Source: Paenibacillus phytohabitans (GTDB taxonomy: Bacteria > Bacillota > Bacilli > Paenibacillales > Paenibacillaceae). From it: DNA of 64,000 nt. Position 1 is the stretch's first letter. Each line of letters opens with the position of its first letter. The DNA lies in the NCBI RefSeq assembly GCF_013141775.1, contig NZ_WHOB01000020.1, positions 1 through 64,000 of the forward strand, written 5' to 3'. Below the pieces are notes generated by a model. The model worked only from the letters and a program-made list of their open reading frames with translations. It was not told where the DNA came from and made no database searches. This document shows, piece by piece, positions 25,757 to 34,551 of the stretch. The position numbers and the translations under genes were made by a program.

Positions 25757-27631
25757 TTAATATACATCACGCTGATAACGCTGCTCCTGCTGCAGATTCT
25801 CCAGATAAGCGGCTGCCCCTTCCGGGCTTAGTCCGCCTTCCTGCTGAATTACTGTAATCAGCGCAGCGTGTACATCATGGGCCATATGCTTCTCGTCTCC
25901 GCATACATAGACGTGTGCACCCTCCTGCAGCCAGGTGTACAGCTCCCGGCTCTTCTCCAGAATGCGGTGCTGTACGTAAACTTTCTCATCCGTATCTCGT
26001 GAAAAGGCAACGTCCAGCCGGCTAAGCACACCGTCCTTCAGCATTCTCTGCCAATCCGTCTGGTAGAGGAAGTCTGTGACGAAATGCCGGTCGCCGTAGA
26101 ACAGCCATGACTTGCCCTGTGCCCCCTGCTCTTCCCGTTCCTCCAGGAAGGAGCGGAACGGGGCGACACCAGTACCCGGTCCGATCATGATCACCGGCGT
26201 ATCCGGATTTGACGGAAGCTTAAAGTTCGGATTGTTCTGGATGTAGACCGGCAGTGTAGCGCCCGGCTCTGCACGTTCCGCACAATGTACGGAGCAGACT
26301 CCGTAGCGTTCACGTCCATGCGACTCATAGCGTACAGCCCGTACCGTGAAGTGTACTTCATCCGGGTTGGCATTATAGCTGCTGGCAATGGAATACAATC
26401 TTGCCGGCAGCTTGCGCAGAATCGTCACGAAGCTGCGGGCCGGAACTTCCCACGGTGCGAAATCCTGAATCAAATCCAGCAGATCACGCCCATGGATGTA
26501 ATTCTTCAGCTCCTGCTGCCGGTCCGGGGACAGCAGCTCCTGCAGGGCAGGTGCAGAGTTCAGCTTGGCTGCCTGCTCCAGCAGCGGTTTCGTCAGTACG
26601 GTAATTTCGTAATGCCGCAGCAGTGCTTCATGCAGTGTGCCCTCTTCCCCCTTCTTGTTCAGGGGAACGGATTCACCCGCCTCCCAACCCATGGCAGCAA
26701 TGATATCCTGCACAAGCTGCGGGTGGTTCTCCGGATAGACTCCGAGCGAATCACCCGGCTCAAACGTAATATTCGAACCGGCCAGCGACAGCTCCAGATG
26801 GCGGGTCTCACGGTCTGAGCCGCGTCCGTTCAGATTCAGATTCTCCAGCACCTCGGCATGGAACGGATGGTTCCGTGAGTATGCCGATTCCAGCGATTCT
26901 GCGCTCTCGGCTGCCAGCACAGCCTCATCCGCGATCCCCGCAGCCTGCTGCGAACCGGAACCGCTTAGCGAGCGGATTACATGCTCGAACCATTCGGCTA
27001 CAGGCTCATCATAATCGAGATCGCAGTCCGCACGCGGTGTTAAGCGCTGTGCGCCCAGCTCTTCCAGCTTCTGATCGAAATCTTTCCCGGTCTGGCAGAA
27101 GAATTCATAGGAAGTGTCGCCGAGTGCAAGTACCGAGTAACGCAGCTGCGGAAGCTGCGGGGCTCTTTTACTGTAGAGAAATTCATGGAAGGCACGGGCA
27201 TTATCCGGCGGCTCGCCTTCACCATGGGTGCTGACCAGCAGCAGCAGATTCTCAATCTTCTTCAGTCCATTCGGCTTGAAGCTGTTCATTGCGGCAACCG
27301 TAACCTTGAAGCCCTGCTCTTCCAGCTTGCGCGAGAGGCTCGCCGCCAGCCGCTGGCAGTTGCCGGTCTGGGAGCCGAACAATACGGTCACCTCTCGGGA
27401 TACCTCCGGCTGTGGCATTGCGTTGGTGGACGTTGACACTCCGGCTGCCGCCTCAGCAGCAAGGGGAAGCACCGCCGGGCCTGCTTGACCGTTGTCTCCC
27501 AGCAGAGACAACGCGGATAAATAACCGCTTAACCATACCTGCTGCGAATGGGTCAGCGTCGGCAGCAGCCGGTTCAGAAGCTCAGCCTGACTCTCATTAA
27601 AGGGACTGTTCGTAACTTGTAATTGCAACAA
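25757..27631 (-). CDS. cysJ: Sulfite reductase flavoprotein (alpha) subunit
   Basis: About 624 residues. Takes electrons from NADPH through FAD and FMN to CysI. Domains: N-terminal helical part (1-60), flavodoxin domain with FMN loop VTVLFGSQTGNCQRLA (about 80-215), connecting/FAD domain with ARLYSIASSY (about 250-470), NADPH domain with GPGTGVAPFRSFLEER and a C-terminal aromatic residue at RYQRDVY. Start is TTG at 27631 (or the next TTG), preceded by AAGGAGAGG; the same layout precedes cysI. First gene of the operon. No clear CymR or S-box element was seen upstream. Confidence 0.93.
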   Translation of the reverse strand: MLQLQVTNSPFNESQAELLNRLLPTLTHSQQVWLSGYLSALSLLGDNGQAGPAVLPLAAEAAAGVSTSTNAMPQPEVSREVTVLFGSQTGNCQRLAASLSRKLEEQGFKVTVAAMNSFKPNGLKKIENLLLLVSTHGEGEPPDNARAFHEFLYSKRAPQLPQLRYSVLALGDTSYEFFCQTGKDFDQKLEELGAQRLTPRADCDLDYDEPVAEWFEHVIRSLSGSGSQQAAGIADEAVLAAESAESLESAYSRNHPFHAEVLENLNLNGRGSDRETRHLELSLAGSNITFEPGDSLGVYPENHPQLVQDIIAAMGWEAGESVPLNKKGEEGTLHEALLRHYEITVLTKPLLEQAAKLNSAPALQELLSPDRQQELKNYIHGRDLLDLIQDFAPWEVPARSFVTILRKLPARLYSIASSYNANPDEVHFTVRAVRYESHGRERYGVCSVHCAERAEPGATLPVYIQNNPNFKLPSNPDTPVIMIGPGTGVAPFRSFLEEREEQGAQGKSWLFYGDRHFVTDFLYQTDWQRMLKDGVLSRLDVAFSRDTDEKVYVQHRILEKSRELYTWLQEGAHVYVCGDEKHMAHDVHAALITVIQQEGGLSPEGAAAYLENLQQEQRYQRDVY

Positions 27632-27764
27632 TATCGACCTCTCCTTAACGTGCAATCTTCTATCCTCTTAACATCATGAATTCAGGCTAACACATTAATA
27701 AGAAACGATCAACGAAGCAGATAACAGGCATTTTATGGTCACGAAGCATATTAATGGTATAAAA

Positions 27765-27814
27765 CACACAAAACCCGCCTAAATCATAGTAAAAAGCTCT
27801 GATTTAGGCGGGTT
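27765..27814 (-). terminator. Terminator of lspA
   Basis: Fifteen-base stem AACCCGCCTAAATCA (27772-27786) with 27800-27814, then GGGTTTTGTG on the minus strand. Confidence 0.85.
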
Positions 27815-27887
27815 CATTACAAATAATGATAACTTGTATTAGATAAAATGATAAACCGGAATAGCCTTAGGACCGCTTTTCTTCTCC

Positions 27888-28343
27888 TTACCGGGCAGCT
27901 TTGTGTCCAAAGTGGTCGACCAGCAGGTAGACTGCAATCAGAATTGCCCCGGCATTAATCGCCAGATCCGCCAGATTGAGAATCCCCCCGCGGTTACCGA
28001 ACACTAGAAAGTCCGTTACCTGATGGTAGATCACACGGTCAATCGCATTGCCGAGCGCTCCGCCGACCAGAAAACCGCTGGCTGCCTCAAGCAAAGGCCC
28101 GCGAATCTTGCCCTGCCGCCGGTAATAGAACACTGCCGCTACAAAAACAACAGCGATTATGGAGAAATACTTTCCGTAGCCCTGAAAGGAGCTGAAGGCT
28201 GCCCCGCTATTCTCATAATAGACGAACTGCAGGTGCGGACTCCAGAAGGGAATCCTCTCCCCAAGCGCCATATGAGTGCGGACCAGCCATTTGGCGGCTT
28301 GGTCAACCAGCACTACCAAAATGGAAATCAGATAAAAAAGCAT
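27888..28343 (-). CDS. lspA: Lipoprotein signal peptidase (SPase II)
   Basis: 151-residue membrane protease that cuts prolipoproteins before the lipidated Cys. Four hydrophobic segments; catalytic Asp blocks GNAIDRV and LADLAINAG are both present, as is the N-terminal VDQAAKW motif. ATG 28343 is preceded by TGAGGTGG; an ATG 15 bases earlier is part of that site. Several lipoproteins that need this enzyme are encoded in the window. Not next to ileS or rluD, so possibly a stand-alone copy. Confidence 0.93.
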   Translation of the reverse strand: MLFYLISILVVLVDQAAKWLVRTHMALGERIPFWSPHLQFVYYENSGAAFSSFQGYGKYFSIIAVVFVAAVFYYRRQGKIRGPLLEAASGFLVGGALGNAIDRVIYHQVTDFLVFGNRGGILNLADLAINAGAILIAVYLLVDHFGHKAAR

Positions 28344-28542
28344 TTGCCGCCACCTCATCCCCCTGTGATATCATCAGAATGATTTCACTTCTCGCCTTCT
28401 AGTCTATCACAGGTAAGAGCCGGGATTCATCCTGCCAGCTCCAGCGGACAGGCCGCTGTCCCGGCCAGTAGCTGCTTGTTACATGATATGGGGCATTGGT
28501 TAAACACTCTTAGATTCATTCATATCTGGAGGGTGGTAGCCA

Positions 28543-29247
28543 ATGGAGTACGGATCGATATTCATTAAGCTGATCGCCGGTTTTATCGGATTATGGGCAA
28601 TGACCCGATTGCTGGGCAAAAAAGAGATTTCCGCCCTAACCCCATTCGATTTCATCTCCGCCGTTATTCTGGGGGATCTGGTCGGCAATACGATTTACGA
28701 GAAAGAGAATTCTGTGCTGAAGCTGCTGTTTACTCTGGCTGTCTGGACGGTGCTGTCCATCACCTTCGAGAAGATTACCCAACATGTCCGCAAGCTGCGT
28801 AAGCCGCTGGAAGGCGAACCGGAGATTCTCATCCGGGATGGTAAAATAGATCTCCGGAAGCTTCGCAGTAATAATCTGGACTTCGAGCAGCTCCGGATGA
28901 TGCTGCGGGCGAAGGATACCTTTTCCATTAACGAGGTTGCTTATGCGGTCTATGAAACGAACGGCTCGCTCAGCATTCTGAAGAAGCCGCAATATGAACC
29001 GGTAACCCGGGAAGATCTGGATATCGACGTGAAGGGAGTTAGTCTTCCACAATGCGTCGTTGAGTCCGGCATCATTCAGCGTCCGGCGCTTGAGAGTCTC
29101 GGCAAACACGAAAGCTGGCTGATGCAGGAGCTGCGGAAAAAGGGTTATCCTGAGCTAACGTCAGTGGCTTATGCCGAACTGAATGAAGAGGGGGAGCTGT
29201 GCGTCATCGAAGCCGCCACGAATCAGGCAAAACCCGGTGAATTCTGA
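28543..29247 (+). CDS. DUF421 membrane protein (YetF/YrbG-like)
   Basis: 234 residues with three hydrophobic segments in the first 85 (including RLLGKKEISALTPFDF and VILGDLVGNTIYEK, family hallmarks) and a soluble C-terminal domain with LRRMLRAK-like LRMMLRAKDTF and EVAYAVYETNGSLS. In Bacillus this family (YetF, YrbG and relatives) occurs in the spore or forespore membrane and in vegetative cells; the function is not firmly known. ATG follows GGAGGGTGG. Confidence 0.9.
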   Translation: MEYGSIFIKLIAGFIGLWAMTRLLGKKEISALTPFDFISAVILGDLVGNTIYEKENSVLKLLFTLAVWTVLSITFEKITQHVRKLRKPLEGEPEILIRDGKIDLRKLRSNNLDFEQLRMMLRAKDTFSINEVAYAVYETNGSLSILKKPQYEPVTREDLDIDVKGVSLPQCVVESGIIQRPALESLGKHESWLMQELRKKGYPELTSVAYAELNEEGELCVIEAATNQAKPGEF

Positions 29248-29286
29248 GCGGCTTCTTAGACCCAAACAGTGAAAAGACTTTAACAA

Positions 29287-29328
29287 AAAAGGGCCGGACT
29301 ACCTCCCAAAGGATAGTCCGGCCCTTTT
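29287..29328. terminator. Bidirectional terminator
   Basis: Fifteen-base stem AAAAGGGCCGGACTA (29287-29301) with TAGTCCGGCCCTTTT (29314-29328), flanked by A and T runs, between converging DUF421 and aldo/keto reductase genes. Confidence 0.9.
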
Positions 29329-29373
29329 TACTTTAATAACTTGAATTTGTATTGAATTATGGTAATTACAGTC

Positions 29374-30348
29374 TTACCAGGCGTAGGCTTCCGGTGCCGG
29401 CTTGCCCGGTCCGGGGAAAATCTCGTCCAGCTTCTTCAGCACAGCTTCATCCAGTACAATCTCCGTAACACGCAGCGAATCCTCGAACTGCTCTATCGTA
29501 CGCGGCCCGATAATCGGCGCTGTTACAGCCGGATTGGCGAGTACCCAGGCCAGAGCAACCTGATCCTCATGCTCGCCCAGCTCCTTGCAGAGCGCGGAGA
29601 ATTGCTCCAGCTGGCTGCGGTGCTGCTCCAGTTTGGCGGAGCGGGCGCTGCGCACACCCGTCTTGGACAAGGCGTTGCGGCCGAGCAAGCCTCCGGCCAG
29701 CGGACTCCATGGAATGACGCCCAGCCCCAGCTCCTTGGATGCCGGCAGCACTTCAAGCTCCGGTGTCCGTTCCAGCAGGTTATACAAATGCTGCTCGGAC
29801 ACAAGGCCGAGGAAATGGCGTTCTTTGGCCTTAGCCTGCGCAGCGGCGATATGCCAGCCGGCGAAATTACTGGAGCCGATATAATCAGCTTTGCCCTGGG
29901 AGACAAGAATTTCAAATGCGCCCCACAGCTCTTCCCAGGATACATTCCGGTCAATATGGTGCATCTGGTAAAGCTCAATATGATCCGTCTGCAGACGTTT
30001 CAATGAGCCTTCGAAATGCCGTCTGATCTTATAAGCGGACAAGCCGGATCCGGAATTGGGTCCGTCCTGCTCGTCGAACATGTCATTGTACACCTTGGTG
30101 GCCAGCACAACCTTCTCGCGCCGTCCGCCCCCCTGCTGAAACCAGCGGCCGATAATTTCCTCGGTCCAGCCGCGGCGTTCCTGGCCGCCGTACACATTGG
30201 CCGTATCGAAGAAATTGATTCCCGCATCCAGTGCGGCATCCATAATCCTGAACGCTTCCTTCTCCTCGGTTTCCGGCCCGAAATTCATCGTGCCCAGACA
30301 TAATTGACTGACCTTCAAACCGGATTTACCCAAATAGCTGTACTTCAT
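29374..30348 (-). CDS. Aldo/keto reductase
   Basis: 324-residue NADPH-dependent oxidoreductase of the AKR superfamily. Catalytic Asp48 and Tyr53 (FDTANVYGG), Lys85 (LATKV) and the His pair in YQMHHID are all present, with the late cofactor block APIIGPRT. Substrate unknown. The ATG at 30348 is chosen because GGGAGG precedes it; an ATG 15 bases earlier overlaps that site. Monocistronic. Confidence 0.93.
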   Translation of the reverse strand: MKYSYLGKSGLKVSQLCLGTMNFGPETEEKEAFRIMDAALDAGINFFDTANVYGGQERRGWTEEIIGRWFQQGGGRREKVVLATKVYNDMFDEQDGPNSGSGLSAYKIRRHFEGSLKRLQTDHIELYQMHHIDRNVSWEELWGAFEILVSQGKADYIGSSNFAGWHIAAAQAKAKERHFLGLVSEQHLYNLLERTPELEVLPASKELGLGVIPWSPLAGGLLGRNALSKTGVRSARSAKLEQHRSQLEQFSALCKELGEHEDQVALAWVLANPAVTAPIIGPRTIEQFEDSLRVTEIVLDEAVLKKLDEIFPGPGKPAPEAYAW

Positions 30349-30363
30349 CGCATTTCCTCCCAT

Positions 30364-30881
30364 TCATTTCGGTTAGGTTGTCTGCATCGGGTCTAATATA
30401 ATCCTTAGAGTAGGCTCTAAGGCAAGCTTTTTGTTGAACAAACTTCAAAATACAGTATTACTGGGCCGGGTAAGCGCTGGGTTCTTCGCTCATGAGGGCC
30501 TTAGCAGCCCAGCACAGACATGTGGTTACGCGGACTGAGATTCCCTTATTTGCGCAGATCAAGGTGATTTGACGGCTATCCGGACTCAGAATCGCTTATT
30601 CGAACAGATACACCTCATTTCAAGCCTAATTGAACAATATAACGGATTCTCAGTCCGTTTCAGCTGTGATAAGAGCTTAATCGTGAATATAAGGTCTTCT
30701 CAGTCCGCTTCATCCTGCTTAACCAGCAAACTGAACAACGCATGAAGACTCCGGTGATGTTCTGTTTATGCTTATATACTCAAAAAAACAAGCCCTCCGC
30801 GAAGAAGGACTTGTTCAATGAATTTATATAATCAGCTTAAGATTGCATTCACTCTATATAACTATGTTCTCTATTATACGC
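30364..30881. other. Gene-free stretch with inverted CGGACTGAGA repeats
   Basis: About 520 bp with no convincing gene. Four copies of a 22-24-bp element with consensus CGGACTGAGAATC..TTAT: two forward (30530-30551, 30580-30602) and two reversed (30637-30660, 30687-30710). The forward and reverse pairs could fold back on each other. The start region of the aldo/keto reductase promoter lies at the left end and the hybrid-kinase stop at the right end. Confidence 0.8.
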
Positions 30882-33800
30882 CTACTGCTCAGTTCCCCCG
30901 CTGTCCGGGAAAAGAACCTCACCCGTCTTCAGCTCGATTTGCACAATATCCTGCAAGGTATTCGACAGCTCGCCCGGCGGATACGGTTTGGTCAGATATT
31001 TCTGCACTTTATCCATCATGCTCTTATCTTCCTTATCCAGCGCCGAGGAGATGACAATCGGCACATTCTCCGTGCGGGGATCATTCTTCAGCATACGGAT
31101 TAGATCCCAGCCGTCCAGCTCTTCGCCGAGCATAAGATCCACAACGATAGCTACAAAAGGCGTCTTCAATGCCTGATCAAATGCTTTTTGCGGATGATAG
31201 TGGTGAGTCACTCTGAAGCCTTTGCCCTTAAGCTCCTCAGAGAGCAGCAGGGACAGGCTGTAATCGTCCTCGACGATCATCACATTCGGCTTCTGCTCCT
31301 TGTCGGCACTCCATTTATGCGGCTCCTCTTCATGACGGCTGCTCTCCGCATGGAGGACCGGCAGGCTAAACCACACCGTGGTGCCTTCGCCTTCAACCGA
31401 ATCAATTCCGATCATCCCCTTCTGCTTCTCAATGATCTCCTTGCAGATCGCAAGTCCGAGACCCGTTCCGCCAATCCGCTTGGATGCACTGTTATCCACC
31501 CGGCGGAATTTCTGGAACAGCTGTCCGATCTGATTCTTCGGAATCCCCAGTCCATGATCCTGAACCCGGACCATCACCGAATCCCGCTCATTATGCAGCG
31601 TTACCTTAATCTCATTGCTGCCTGGAGAGAACTTGATGGCATTGCTCAGCAGGTTGGTCAGCACCTGGATAATCTTGTCCTTATCCACCTCGACCTCGGC
31701 GTTCAGCGCCTCATCCTCCAGAAGGATATGGTGGGTACCGCTAAGCTTGTACTGGTCAATTACACTTAGAACGGTCTCGCTGAGATTGACCGGCTCTGCA
31801 TTGTACAGCTGTGTGCCGGATTCCATGCGCTGCAGGTCGAGGAAGTCATTGATCAGCTCAGTCAGACGTTTGGCTTCCTTATGAATCGTTTCCAGATATT
31901 TCAGTTGCTTCTCCGGCTTCATTGTCTTGGATAACAGCAGCTCGGTGAAGCCCAGAACACTGGACAACGGTGTCCGCAGCTCATGGCTGACGGTACTGAC
32001 CAGCTCCGACTTCATCAGATCCAGCTCGTATTCACGGGTGATATCCCGGTGTACAAACAACGTTCCCACCCGCGCTTCGCGGCGGAACACGGGAATCGCA
32101 TAGACGTCGACATGCTTCATCGCTTCCTTGCCCAGGGAATACTTCATCGTGCTGGAATCCACGGAGTGCTCGGACATCGCCTTCTGGTAGAACTGCCCCA
32201 TCTCTTCCGATTCATTCACGCGAAGGGTGAAGTGGTCCATCCATTGCTCTTTGGGGATCAGCATCCCCTCTGCCCACACATCATAGTCGAGCAATTGGCT
32301 GAGCGCCTTGTTGATATGCTGAATGACGCCTTCCGTGTTGACGAACTGGATGCCTTCATTGACATTGTTGACAATATCCCGGTTCAGCTTGCGGCCATTC
32401 TCGATTTCCTCATACATGAACAAACGCTCGATGGCCAGCGCCACCCGGTTCATCATCCCTTGAATTTCGCTGATTTCCTCTTCGGTGAAGGAATGCCCGA
32501 TTCGTGTACCGCAGAAGATCGCCAGGATCTCATCCTCGGCATTGACTACAGTTGTATAGAAATCATAGCAGTAGACTTCTTTGGCGGAGATCCCCTGCTC
32601 TCTGGGTACTCCGGTCCGTTTCACAATATAGGACTTCTCCGTACTCATCCGGTATAACATATCTTTGTTGTTTGCATCAATATAGCGCTCCACATTCTCC
32701 TGCGGAACCCCTTTGACCACCGATATCTTATCTTTGACCAGCAGGAAAAGACTGCTGTCGAACGAGTACAGCCGGTTCATGAACCTGCTGAATTTCTCGG
32801 CAAATTCCTGCTTGTCCAGCGTATAGGTAATTTCATGATTGAGCTGGTTGTTAAGCTCCAGCATGATGGTGGTCTGCTCCGTGCTTTTCAGCGTCTCAGC
32901 CAGCTCCTGCTGGACACTCTTCATGGACGTAATGTTGTTGGCAATCAGAATGTACTGGTAAATCTGACCCTCATCATTCAGATACGGCATGACCGTCAGC
33001 TGGAGCCAGACGGCAGAACCATCTTTTGCCACAATCTGTGACTCATCGCTCCATACACCGCCAGTCGACAGCTTGCGTATAATCTGCTCCAGCTGAGTGT
33101 CCGAAATATTATGCAGTTCAAACAAACGGAAGGTATATCCGATAATCTCGGCGTTCTTGTAGCCGGTGTAGACGCTAATGTTATCATTGGCATACGTGAA
33201 TACGCCCTTGTTCGATAGAATGGCTACAGCGGAGGTCTGGTTCAGCGCCTTCATCATACTTTCGATTTCACTGAGTGAACGCTCCAGCTTGAACTGCTGA
33301 TCCTGCAGCTCATCCTGCTGGGCATGCAGCTCTTCATTCTGCATCATCAGCTCTTCTTCTTTATCCTGGATACTCCGGGCCATATTAAGGAAGGCCTCAT
33401 AGAGACGGCCGATCTCATCCTGCTTATGCAGCTTGCCGAGCAGAACAGCCTCGCCTGCCGCCAGCGAATTCGTTGCTTCTTCCAGCTTAACAATCGGATC
33501 AAGCACCACTCTGAGCATCCGCCAGATCATCAGTGTGAAGAATAAGAGCAGTACAGCGCTGAGCCCGAAGGCGATAAACGTGAAGGTATCCGCCTGCTTG
33601 ATGGACTGAGAAGCCATGGCGTTCAGCTTGCTGTCCGAGCTAGATTTGAACTCTTTGGTATAGGCCAGAAATTCATTCAGAGCCTGGGTGCTTCCGCCTT
33701 GAGAGAGATTGCGGATGCCCGTATAATCATCGTTCTCCACCAGCCGGATCGCTTCAGGAAGGGTCTTGGTTTTGTATTGCTCATAGAATAATTTCAGATC

Positions 33801-34145
33801 ATCCCGGTATTGCGCTTCTTCAGGCGACAGATTCAGAGCCGAATATTGCTCCAGAATTCCGTCAAGGCCCGTGAGTGCAGCATTCAGCAGCTTAAGCTCA
33901 CCGTCGCTTTTGAGGGCAACATAACCTCTGGCCCGGAAAAAGACATCATTCAGCGTCGCCGCCAGCTCATTGATGGTCTCAGTCTTATGCTGCAATACAC
34001 CGCGGTCATGCTTCAGCTTGTCCTGCTGGTTATTGATGTAGAAGAACAGGCCGATACCAGATAACATAATCGCCAGGAACAAGATGAAGATAATCCGGAA
34101 ATACTTGGTTTTGATGCTCACATCAGCAAGTTTATTGTTTATCAC
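30882..34145 (-). CDS. Hybrid sensor histidine kinase (HAMP-PAS-GAF-PAS-HisKA-HATPase-REC)
   Basis: 1087-residue membrane sensor. Membrane segment 1 about 17-37, a helical extracellular domain, segment 2 about 190-212, HAMP, coiled coil, PAS (from about 295), GAF-like region, second PAS, then HisKA with SHELRTPLSSV at roughly 740, HATPase with GTGLGLAICKEI, and a C-terminal receiver starting KPNVMIVEDD with the acceptor Asp in VVDLML. It autophosphorylates on His and passes phosphate to its own receiver and probably onward to the HPt protein of the operon. GTG start overlaps the end of the CheY-like gene by 14 bp, with GGAGGG eight bases upstream. Confidence 0.93.
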   Translation of the reverse strand: MINNKLADVSIKTKYFRIIFILFLAIMLSGIGLFFYINNQQDKLKHDRGVLQHKTETINELAATLNDVFFRARGYVALKSDGELKLLNAALTGLDGILEQYSALNLSPEEAQYRDDLKLFYEQYKTKTLPEAIRLVENDDYTGIRNLSQGGSTQALNEFLAYTKEFKSSSDSKLNAMASQSIKQADTFTFIAFGLSAVLLLFFTLMIWRMLRVVLDPIVKLEEATNSLAAGEAVLLGKLHKQDEIGRLYEAFLNMARSIQDKEEELMMQNEELHAQQDELQDQQFKLERSLSEIESMMKALNQTSAVAILSNKGVFTYANDNISVYTGYKNAEIIGYTFRLFELHNISDTQLEQIIRKLSTGGVWSDESQIVAKDGSAVWLQLTVMPYLNDEGQIYQYILIANNITSMKSVQQELAETLKSTEQTTIMLELNNQLNHEITYTLDKQEFAEKFSRFMNRLYSFDSSLFLLVKDKISVVKGVPQENVERYIDANNKDMLYRMSTEKSYIVKRTGVPREQGISAKEVYCYDFYTTVVNAEDEILAIFCGTRIGHSFTEEEISEIQGMMNRVALAIERLFMYEEIENGRKLNRDIVNNVNEGIQFVNTEGVIQHINKALSQLLDYDVWAEGMLIPKEQWMDHFTLRVNESEEMGQFYQKAMSEHSVDSSTMKYSLGKEAMKHVDVYAIPVFRREARVGTLFVHRDITREYELDLMKSELVSTVSHELRTPLSSVLGFTELLLSKTMKPEKQLKYLETIHKEAKRLTELINDFLDLQRMESGTQLYNAEPVNLSETVLSVIDQYKLSGTHHILLEDEALNAEVEVDKDKIIQVLTNLLSNAIKFSPGSNEIKVTLHNERDSVMVRVQDHGLGIPKNQIGQLFQKFRRVDNSASKRIGGTGLGLAICKEIIEKQKGMIGIDSVEGEGTTVWFSLPVLHAESSRHEEEPHKWSADKEQKPNVMIVEDDYSLSLLLSEELKGKGFRVTHHYHPQKAFDQALKTPFVAIVVDLMLGEELDGWDLIRMLKNDPRTENVPIVISSALDKEDKSMMDKVQKYLTKPYPPGELSNTLQDIVQIELKTGEVLFPDSGGTEQ

Positions 34146-34503
34146 TAAGTATGCCCTCCACGATCTGCAGCAGCTCCATCGGGCTGAACGGTTTAGGCAT
34201 GAAATAACGTGCTCCGGCTTCCCTCGCCCGGTTACGGTCCATTTCCTGTGCTTTGGCTGTCAGCATCATAATAGGGGTCTTGTTCTTCAGCTCTTCATTC
34301 AGCTCACCGAGCACTTCAATTCCGGTCATCTCCGGCATCATATAGTCCAGAATCACGAGATCGTAGGGGTCGGAAGTAAGCCGCGTTAGCGCCTCAACCC
34401 CATTCTCGGCGGTATGAATCTCAACGTCCTCTAGATCCTCCAGCGTATCCTCAATCAGCATGCGCAGTACATCTTCGTCGTCCACAATCAGTATTTTTTG
34501 CAT
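34132..34503 (-). CDS. Single-domain response regulator (CheY-like)
   Basis: 123-residue receiver domain alone: acidic pair in VDDED, acceptor Asp53 (ILDYMMPEM), conserved Thr in MLTAKA and Lys in FMPKPFSP. With no output domain it must act by protein contact or as a phosphate carrier. It lies between an HPt-REC-GGDEF-REC protein (48 bp upstream) and a hybrid kinase (14-bp overlap), so it is likely a shuttle in that relay. ATG 34503 chosen; a GTG two codons earlier is possible. Confidence 0.9.
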   Translation of the reverse strand: MQKILIVDDEDVLRMLIEDTLEDLEDVEIHTAENGVEALTRLTSDPYDLVILDYMMPEMTGIEVLGELNEELKNKTPIMMLTAKAQEMDRNRAREAGARYFMPKPFSPMELLQIVEGILSDKQ

Positions 34504-34551
34504 TAACACTCACTCTCACTTTCAGTTCATCCACGGCTGGATACATTGCTA

